Positions 58,441 through 64,000 of a stretch of 64,000 bases of DNA are shown here, in pieces. The DNA is from Streptomyces sp. NBC_01335. Lineage in GTDB: Bacteria; Actinomycetota; Actinomycetes; Streptomycetales; Streptomycetaceae. Where the stretch lies: NCBI RefSeq assembly GCF_035953295.1, contig NZ_CP108370.1, forward strand, positions 5,999,001-6,063,000. Reading direction: 5' to 3'. The translations under genes were made by a program, and so were the position numbers. Under the pieces are notes generated by a model, which saw only the letters and a list, made by a program, of their open reading frames with translations, made no database searches and was not told the DNA's origin. The first letter of the stretch is position 1. Each line of letters opens with the position of its first letter.

Positions 58441-60060
58441 GTGAACAGCACACCCCGAACCGCCGGCCGCGCCCCCGACCGGCGCGCGGCCACCCTGATC
58501 ATGGCCTGCATAGGCGTGTTCGTGGCCTACTTCCCGGTCACGACGGTGTCGGTGAGCCTGCCCGTCATCCAGGGCGCGCTCGGTGCCTCCACCTCGGACC
58601 TCTCGTGGGTCTCGGACGCCTTCGTCCTGCCGGTGGCCGCCCTGATCCTGACGGCCGGAGTCTTCGGCGACGTGCACGGGCGCAAGAAGGTCTTCCAGGC
58701 GGGGCTCGCCCTCTGCGCCGTCGGTGCCGCGGTCTCGCTCTGCGCCCAGTCGATCACGGTCATCTGGATCGGACAGGCCCTCTCCGGTGCCGGAGCGGCG
58801 GCCCTGCTCCCGATGACCCTCGCGCTCATCAGCCACGTCGTCCCCGACCACCGCGAACGCGGCAAGTTCATCGGCCTGTGGACGACCTGCCTCATGGGGG
58901 CGCTCGCCGTCGGCCCGCTGATCGCCGGCACGATCACCGCCCACGCCCAGTGGCGGTGGATCTTCCTCCTGCCCATCCCGCTCTCCCTCGCCGCCATGGC
59001 CGCCGGTGCGCGCCTGCTCGACGAGTCCCGGTCGCCGTACCCCCGCAAGCTCGACTGGCCCGGCCAGATCACCGCGGCCGTGGCCATCACGGCCCTCGTC
59101 TACGGAGTCATCGAAGGCGGCGCCACATCCTTCACCGAGCCGCACGTCGTCGGCGCCCTGGCACTCGCGGTGATCGGCGGGACCGCCTTCGTGCTGGCGG
59201 AGCGCCGCAGCGACAGCCCGATGCTCGACCTGCGGATCTTCCGCAGCCCGGCCTTCACCGGCTCCACGCTGGTGGTCATGATCAGCTTCCTGGGGCTGAT
59301 CGGCTTCTTCTTCGTGCTCAGCCTCTACTTCGGCATGGTGCAGCAGCTCAGCACCCTGGAAGCGGGCCTGCGCCTCCTCATGGTCACGATCATGCCGATC
59401 CTGCTGGGCGCCGTCTTCGGCCGGCTCACCCAGCGGCTCTCGGCCCGCCTTCTCATCACCGGCGGGCTGCTGATCACCACGGTGGCGCTCTGCACGCTGA
59501 CCACCATCGGCATCGACACCACCTTCGCCTCGCTGGCCTGGCGGCTCGCCCTGCTCGGCATCGGCCTGGGCATCGCCTTCCCCTGCATCACCGCCACCGC
59601 CGTGGGCTCCGTACCGCCGCACCAGGCCGGGATGGCGGCGGCCGGGAACAACGCCTTCCGTCAGGTCGGCGCCGCTCTCGGCCCCGCCATCCTGGGCGCG
59701 CTGCTGACCACCAAGGCCGTGGGAGCCCTCCCCGCGCACCTCACCGACGAGGGGCTGACGGGGGTGACCGGCGCGCGTATCACCGGGGCCGTCGACCGCG
59801 GCGGCCTCGAAGCCGTCGCCGGAATGCCGCTGGGCGCCGACACGGGGCGCGCCCTGCACGCGCTGTCGCTGTCCTTCGTGGACGGCCTCCATCTCTGCCT
59901 CGTCGTCTCGGCCGTCCTCATGCTCTGCGGCGCGGTCGTCGCGGCGGTCACCCTGCGCCCCCGCCGGCCCGCACCCTCCGTACCGGCCGCCGGAAGCGCT
60001 GCCGGAAGTGCCGTCGTAAGCGCCGGGACCACCGCGGGCGAGGCACGCACCCACGCCTGA
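58441..60060 (+). CDS. MFS transporter, DHA2 (EmrB/QacA, 14-helix) drug:H+ antiporter family
   Basis: 539 residues with about 14 membrane segments. Family motifs include SWVSDAFVLPVAALIL (motif D1 region), GVFGDVHGRKKVF (motif A), the motif B-like IWIGQALSGAGAAALLP and motif C-like VGPLIAGTI. DHA2 exporters expel cationic drugs or antibiotics. The GTG at 58441 has GAGGAG 6 nt upstream. It may be regulated by the TetR protein upstream or the Lrp protein downstream. Substrate unknown. Confidence 0.92.
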   Translation: MNSTPRTAGRAPDRRAATLIMACIGVFVAYFPVTTVSVSLPVIQGALGASTSDLSWVSDAFVLPVAALILTAGVFGDVHGRKKVFQAGLALCAVGAAVSLCAQSITVIWIGQALSGAGAAALLPMTLALISHVVPDHRERGKFIGLWTTCLMGALAVGPLIAGTITAHAQWRWIFLLPIPLSLAAMAAGARLLDESRSPYPRKLDWPGQITAAVAITALVYGVIEGGATSFTEPHVVGALALAVIGGTAFVLAERRSDSPMLDLRIFRSPAFTGSTLVVMISFLGLIGFFFVLSLYFGMVQQLSTLEAGLRLLMVTIMPILLGAVFGRLTQRLSARLLITGGLLITTVALCTLTTIGIDTTFASLAWRLALLGIGLGIAFPCITATAVGSVPPHQAGMAAAGNNAFRQVGAALGPAILGALLTTKAVGALPAHLTDEGLTGVTGARITGAVDRGGLEAVAGMPLGADTGRALHALSLSFVDGLHLCLVVSAVLMLCGAVVAAVTLRPRRPAPSVPAAGSAAGSAVVSAGTTAGEARTHA

Positions 60061-60235
60061 CGAACCCGCGCGGGCCGAACGCCCCCGCCAGGCCCAGGCA
60101 CCCCGCCCGGAGGCAACGCCCGGCGGCAAGGTCCCGCGCCCCCGCCCCCACCGCCATGTCCTGGACGAGCGGGCATGCTGTGGGGGCGGGTCGTCGCACG
60201 GCCCGGCCGGTGACGACACGGAACGGAGAACGACG

Positions 60236-61204
60236 GTGGCGCTGCCCGACGCCCTGGACCTGAAGGTGATGCAGGCCCTGCAAGTGGACGGCCGGGCCTC
60301 CTTCGTACGGATCGCCGGAGTCCTCGGCGTCTCGGACAAGACCGTCGCGCGCCGCTTCACGAGGCTGCGCCGCGACATCGGTTTCCGGGTGCTCGGGATG
60401 ACCGACGAGACCAGGCTCGGCCGACCGGGCTGGATCGTCCGGCTGCGCTGCACGCCCGACGCCGCCGAACCGCTCGCCACCGCGCTCGCGCGCCGCACCG
60501 ACACGTCCTACATCGGGCTGATGTCCGGCGGCACCGAGGTCACGTGCGCCATGAAACCGCGCAGCCAGCAGGAACGCGACGAACTCCTGCTCGGGCGGCT
60601 GCCGCGCACCCCGCACGTCCTCTCGGTCAGCGCCCACTGCGTACTGAACCCGTTCTACGGCGGCCCGCTGGGCTGGCTCAGCAAGATCAACGCCCTGACC
60701 GCCGCGCAGGAGGAGGCCCTGCGGCCCGGACTCGAGGAGCCGCCCGCCGGGCCCGTGGCCCTGGACGCGGTGGACGAGGCGCTGATCGGCGTGCTGCGCC
60801 GGGACGGGCGGGCGCCGATGGCCGAACTCCAGAGCAGGACCGGCCAGTCCGAATCGGTGGTCAAGCGGCGACTGGACCGGCTGCGCCGCACCGGGGTCCT
60901 CTACTTCGACGCCGAGTACGACCACGAACCGCTCGGCCACGACGTGGGAGCCATGCTCTGGCTCACGGTGGCGCCCGGCGCTCTGGTGGCGGCGGGGAAG
61001 ACCCTGGCGGCCCACCCCGAGGTGCGGTTCGCCGCGGCGGTCAGCGGCCGCGCGAACCTCGTCACCGCCGTCCAGTGCCGGACCATCCAGGAGTTGTACG
61101 CCTATCTGACGGATCGTATCGGCGCGATCCCCGGGGTCCACGACGCCGAGACCATGCTGATCCTGCGTCAGGTCAAGGCGCTGACCTACGACCCCCGCCG
61201 CTGA
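60236..61204 (+). CDS. Two-headed Lrp/AsnC-family regulator
   Basis: 322 residues, twice the usual Lrp length. Two HTH domains are present: residues about 5-40 (LDLKVMQALQVDGRASFVRI) and about 178-215 (ALIGVLRRDGRAPMAELQS). Each is followed by an Lrp ligand-binding-like half, and the C-terminal one ends in GVHDAETMLILRQVK. Such duplicated Lrp proteins are common in actinobacteria. The GTG at 60236 has CGGAGA 7 nt upstream. Effector (often an amino acid) and targets are unknown; the flanking MFS and VOC genes are candidates. Confidence 0.88.
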   Translation: MALPDALDLKVMQALQVDGRASFVRIAGVLGVSDKTVARRFTRLRRDIGFRVLGMTDETRLGRPGWIVRLRCTPDAAEPLATALARRTDTSYIGLMSGGTEVTCAMKPRSQQERDELLLGRLPRTPHVLSVSAHCVLNPFYGGPLGWLSKINALTAAQEEALRPGLEEPPAGPVALDAVDEALIGVLRRDGRAPMAELQSRTGQSESVVKRRLDRLRRTGVLYFDAEYDHEPLGHDVGAMLWLTVAPGALVAAGKTLAAHPEVRFAAAVSGRANLVTAVQCRTIQELYAYLTDRIGAIPGVHDAETMLILRQVKALTYDPRR

Positions 61205-61240
61205 CCCGTGCCCGACGCCCCGGGGCTGACGGGCCGTCGG

Positions 61241-62017
61241 TCAGTTCTCGCCGCTCTTGACGATGGTGAACACCGCGCCCTCCGGGTCCGAGACCGTCGC
61301 CAGCCGGCCGCTCGTCCCCTCGCGCGGCGGCTGGAGGATGTGCCCGCCGAGTTCGACGACCCGGGCGGCCGCCTCGTCGGTGTCCTCGACCTCGAAGTAC
61401 GTCATCCAGTGCGGCCCCCGGTCGCGCGGCAGGGCGTGCCCGACTCCGTGCAGGGCCGCGACCGGACGGCCGTCAAGGTGCAGGGTCTGGTAGTCGAAGT
61501 CGGCCGAGACGACCGCCTGGATCTCGTAACCGAACACCGCCTGGTAGAACTTGGCGACCGAGGACGTCTCCCGGGTGACCAGCTCGTTCCAGACCGGGGT
61601 GCCCGGAGTGCCCCAGAGCCGCGTCCCCGAGTGCCGGGCGGCCTGCCAGAGACCGAAGACCGCCCCGTTCGGGTCGGAGGCGATGGCCAGACGACCCGCG
61701 GGACCCGCGTCGAGGGGGCCGACCGCGACCGTGCCGCCGCAGGACCGGATCGTCTCGGCGGTGGCGTCCGCGTCGTCGGTGGCGAGGTAGGTCGTCCAGG
61801 CGATCGGCAGATGGCGGTCCGGGGGCAGCTGGCCGATGCCCGCGATCTCCTCGCCCTGGAGCCGGCCGCGCACGTACGGGCCGAGCTGTTCCGGGCCGGG
61901 CTTGAACTCCCATCCGAAGAGCGCACCGTAGAAGTCCTGGGTGGCGCTCAGGCCGTGCACGATCAGGCTCACCCAGCAGGGCGTGCCGGGCGTGCGCCGG
62001 GAGACAGCCTCGGTCAT
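61241..62017 (-). CDS. VOC-superfamily protein with two glyoxalase-like domains
   Basis: 258 residues forming two beta-alpha-beta-beta-beta modules (about 8-125 and 135-255). Each begins with a short catalytic-type segment (PCWVSLIVHGLSATQDFYGALFGW; PVWNELVTRETSSVAKFYQAVFGY, quoted in part) and ends with SDPNGAVFGLWQ or SDPEGAVFTIVK. Proteins of this layout in actinobacteria include hydroxylases and resistance or aldehyde-binding proteins, with metal ligands that are only partly recognisable here. GAGGAG lies 10 nt before the ATG at 62017. Divergent from the rhodanese gene. Confidence 0.85.
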   Translation of the reverse strand: MTEAVSRRTPGTPCWVSLIVHGLSATQDFYGALFGWEFKPGPEQLGPYVRGRLQGEEIAGIGQLPPDRHLPIAWTTYLATDDADATAETIRSCGGTVAVGPLDAGPAGRLAIASDPNGAVFGLWQAARHSGTRLWGTPGTPVWNELVTRETSSVAKFYQAVFGYEIQAVVSADFDYQTLHLDGRPVAALHGVGHALPRDRGPHWMTYFEVEDTDEAAARVVELGGHILQPPREGTSGRLATVSDPEGAVFTIVKSGEN

Positions 62018-62288
62018 CGTCTTTCGCTCCTCGGACCATCGGTGGCCGTGCGGCAGATCGGGGCCGGTCCGCCGTCCAGGGGTGCGGTACGGCTCGCAAA
62101 CGCTGTCCCGCGGCCTTTTGCGCCCCGTCCCGATGCTCGCACCACCGGGGCCCGGAGACACACCGGCCGCGCCGCGCGATTCGCGTTCTCGGCAGAACCC
62201 GACCGATTTGTCCGCTACGACGGTTTTCCCGACCGCGTTCACGCGGACGCCACACGCCCGGGCCGGTCGCTGCGCGAGGATGGCCCTC

Positions 62289-63119
62289 ATGAAGCCCATC
62301 ATCACCGCATCCGCATACGCGGGCGAGTCGGCGGGACCCCGCCCGCCCGTGCTCCTCGACGTCCGCTGGCAGCTGGGCGGCCCCAACGGCCGGGCCGCGT
62401 ACGAGGAGGGCCACCTCCCCGGCGCCGTCTACGTCGACCTGGACACCGAGCTGGCCGGACCGGCCGGAGCCGGTGGCGGCCGTCATCCGCTGCCCGACCC
62501 GGAGAGCTTCGGCGCCGCGATGCGCAGGGCGGGGGTCTCCCCGGACCGGCCCGTGGTGGTCTACGACGGCGGCCTGGGCTGGGCCGCGGCCCGGGCCTGG
62601 TGGCTGCTGCGCTGGGCCGGTCACGAGGACGTCCGGGTGCTGGACGGGGGTCTCGCGGCGTGGGAGGGAGAGCTGTCCACCGACGTCCCGCGCCCCCACG
62701 AGGGCGATTTCCGGCCGAAGCCCGGGGCGCTCCCGGTGCTCGACGCCGACGGCGCGGCGGCCCTGGCCCGTACCGGCGTACTGCTCGACGCGCGTGCCGC
62801 CGAACGCTACCGGGGCGACGTCGAACCGATCGACCGGGTGGGCGGCCACATCCCGGGCGCCCTCTCCGCCCCGACCGGCGAGAACGTGGGCGAGGACGGC
62901 CGCTATCTGCCCGCCGGGCGGCTCACCGACCGCTTCGCCGCCCTCGGCGCCTCCGAGGACCGGGAGATCGGCGTCTACTGCGGCTCGGGCGTCTCCGGCG
63001 CCCACGAGGTGCTCGCCCTGGAGATCGCGGGACTGCGGGCGGCGCTGTACCCGGGCTCCTGGTCGGAGTGGTCCTCCGACGAGTCGCGCCCGGTCGCGAC
63101 CGGGCCGGAGCCCCAGTAG
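62289..63119 (+). CDS. Two-domain rhodanese (thiosulfate/mercaptopyruvate sulfurtransferase)
   Basis: 276 residues with two rhodanese modules. The N-terminal one (about 10-130, EGHLPGAVYVDLD; VVVYDGGLGWAAARAWWLL) lacks the Cys. The C-terminal one has the catalytic Cys in IGVYCGSGVSGAHE (about residue 236), with the loop CGSGVSG typical of actinobacterial enzymes. They move sulfane sulfur to cyanide or thiols. The ATG at 62289 (MKPIITASA) has GAGGA 8 nt upstream; an ATG 9 bp earlier is less well placed. Confidence 0.92.
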   Translation: MKPIITASAYAGESAGPRPPVLLDVRWQLGGPNGRAAYEEGHLPGAVYVDLDTELAGPAGAGGGRHPLPDPESFGAAMRRAGVSPDRPVVVYDGGLGWAAARAWWLLRWAGHEDVRVLDGGLAAWEGELSTDVPRPHEGDFRPKPGALPVLDADGAAALARTGVLLDARAAERYRGDVEPIDRVGGHIPGALSAPTGENVGEDGRYLPAGRLTDRFAALGASEDREIGVYCGSGVSGAHEVLALEIAGLRAALYPGSWSEWSSDESRPVATGPEPQ

Positions 63120-63134
63120 GGCGGGCACTCGGAA

Positions 63135-63179
63135 CGGCCGAAGGGGCCGCACGCGCTGCGCGTGCGGCCCCTTCGGCCG
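63135..63179. terminator. Bidirectional terminator between the rhodanese gene and sepH
   Basis: Two 21-nt arms (63135-63155 and 63159-63179) are perfectly complementary around a CTG loop. The flanking genes converge. Confidence 0.9.
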
Positions 63180-63197
63180 TCTGCTCGGATCCGAGCC

Positions 63198-63999
63198 TCA
63201 GTCCTGCTTCTTGCGCCGCGTCCCGAAGACGATCTCGTCCCAGCTGGGCACCGCGGCCCGGCGGCCCGGGCGGACGCCGTCCGCCTCCGCCTGGCGGTCG
63301 GTGGTCCCGGTGAGCCGGTCCCGGTGACCCGCGACCGCGCGCGGCATCAGCACGTCGGCGTACGCGGACCCGGCACCCGCCGAAGCGGCGGCGGCCGGCG
63401 GCTCGTCCGCCGCGGGCTCATCGGCGGCCGGTTCGATCGCCGCGGGCTCCGGCTGCGAGGGCCGCTCCGGTACGACCATGTCGCCCCGGAAGCTCGGTAC
63501 CGCCTCCAGCAGGCTGGTCAGCGAATCGCGTTCGGCTGCCGTCGGGGCGGCGAACTCCTCCGGTTCGGCGTGCCGGTCCATCTGCCGGTCCATCTGCCGG
63601 TCCAGGGCCCGGTCCAGCGGCCGGTCCCGGGGCAGCCGGGCGATCCTCGGTACGAACGGGAAACTCGGTTCCGGAGCGGTCGCGTCCGACTCGCCGATGA
63701 GGGAGCGCGCCTCGTCGTCGACGGCCTGGACCAGCCGCCTCGGCGGGTCGTAGGTCCAGCTCGCCGAGTGCGGTTCGCCCGCGACGCGGTAGACCAGCAG
63801 CACTTCCCAGGTGCCGTCGTCGCGGCGCCAGGAGTCCCACTGAACCGTTTCCTTGTCCGCGCCGCGCATCAGCAGACGTTCCTGCACCGCGTCGCCGAGC
63901 TGGGGGCCGGTGTTCTCGCCGGGACGGCGTACGGGAGTCTTGCGGGCCCGCTCGGCCATGAAGGCGCGCTCCGCGAGCACGGGGCCCTCGAAGCGGCGG
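63198..63999 (-). CDS. sepH: Cell-division regulator SepH (C-terminal part; 5' end outside the window)
   Basis: The reading frame is open to the window edge (upstream residues read FEGPVLAERAFMAERAR), so the ATG at 63980 is internal and the N-terminal DUF3071 domain with its HTH is largely missing. What remains includes VQWDSWRRDDGTWEVLLVYR and a WTYDPPRRLVQAVDDEARSLIGE segment, then a long disordered region and a C-terminal SWDEIVFGTRRKKQD motif. In Streptomyces SepH binds FtsZ and promotes Z-ring assembly. The linker contains five DRxx tetrapeptide repeats and an Ala/Glu/Pro-rich repeat. Confidence 0.88.
   Translation of the reverse strand, partial: RRFEGPVLAERAFMAERARKTPVRRPGENTGPQLGDAVQERLLMRGADKETVQWDSWRRDDGTWEVLLVYRVAGEPHSASWTYDPPRRLVQAVDDEARSLIGESDATAPEPSFPFVPRIARLPRDRPLDRALDRQMDRQMDRHAEPEEFAAPTAAERDSLTSLLEAVPSFRGDMVVPERPSQPEPAAIEPAADEPAADEPPAAAASAGAGSAYADVLMPRAVAGHRDRLTGTTDRQAEADGVRPGRRAAVPSWDEIVFGTRRKKQD
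63573..63632. repeat. Five 12-bp in-frame repeats in sepH
   Basis: Units close to CCGGTCCATCTG run from 63573 to 63632. On the coding strand they encode D-R-x-x tetrapeptides (DRPL, DRAL, DRQM, DRQM, DRH) in the disordered linker. Confidence 0.85.
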
Positions 64000-64000
64000 A

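Noticed and set aside
1..64000. Mobile elements, prophage, toxin-antitoxin or defence island
   Set aside because: No transposase, integrase, phage structural, restriction or Cas gene was recognised, and composition is uniform. The gene order looks like conserved Streptomyces core.

Overview
The window is a high-GC actinobacterial chromosome segment. Gene content and order (lexA-nrdR-nrdJ, rnhB, recQ-like helicase, hrdB, parE, parC, ptsH, a GNAT-acyl-CoA ligase fusion, sepH) identify it as Streptomyces or a very close relative. The same order occurs, from memory, in the chromosomal core of other Streptomyces. Codon third positions are almost all G/C, GTG starts and GTGA/TGATG stop-start overlaps are common, and several genes look leaderless (a TANNNT -10 hexamer 6-10 nt before the start codon). 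I see no insertion sequence, prophage, CRISPR array, rRNA or tRNA gene. This is a housekeeping region, not an island.

Layout. 1-2.4 kb: the 3' end of a hydroxamate siderophore operon (acyltransferase fragment plus an IucA/IucC-type synthetase). 2.5-9.6 kb: DNA damage and dNTP supply, with DinG helicase, LexA with an SOS box in its promoter, and the NrdR-NrdJ class II ribonucleotide reductase pair with two NrdR-box-like sites. 9.9-17.2 kb: TerD-like protein, DUF4937 protein, histidine phosphatase, ADP-ribosylglycohydrolase-type protein, a membrane protein, RNase HII and a hypothetical. 17.3-25.2 kb: a hypothetical divergent from a RecQ helicase with a C-terminal phosphoribosyltransferase-like segment, a DUF4192 protein preceded by two DnaA-box-like sequences, a Nudix-winged-helix regulator, and a degenerate ABC ATPase-membrane fusion. 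25.3-32 kb: a FadR-type regulator, the principal sigma factor HrdB, a secreted trypsin-like protease, a small zinc-ribbon protein and topoisomerase IV subunit ParE.

32-42 kb: DUF1453 membrane protein, a two-component system, a DUF485/ActP acetate symporter pair, a LacI-type regulator, two divergent citrate synthases (one with an N-terminal DNA-binding domain) and a CobW GTPase. Acetate uptake and entry of acetyl units into the TCA cycle are therefore clustered. 42-49 kb: ParC, an active/inactive M16 peptidase pair and an M23 peptidase behind a c-di-AMP riboswitch. 49-64 kb: a GntR regulator flanked by GAATTCCG motifs, HPr with a DasR-type operator, a GNAT-acyl-CoA ligase protein acetyltransferase, a DUF5998-phosphodiesterase pair, thymidine kinase, an NmrA-like/TetR divergent pair, an MFS exporter, a two-headed Lrp regulator, a VOC protein, a rhodanese and the 3' part of sepH.

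The most unusual signal is the 126-bp divergent promoter between the two citrate synthases. It carries a palindrome overlapping promoter elements plus a half-site 40 bp away, and one of the enzymes has its own helix-turn-helix, so a DNA-binding metabolic enzyme may control the locus. Other leads are the RecQ-phosphoribosyltransferase fusion, the DnaA-box pair outside any origin, the clustered operator-like motifs around the GntR gene, and in-frame microrepeats in several disordered linkers.
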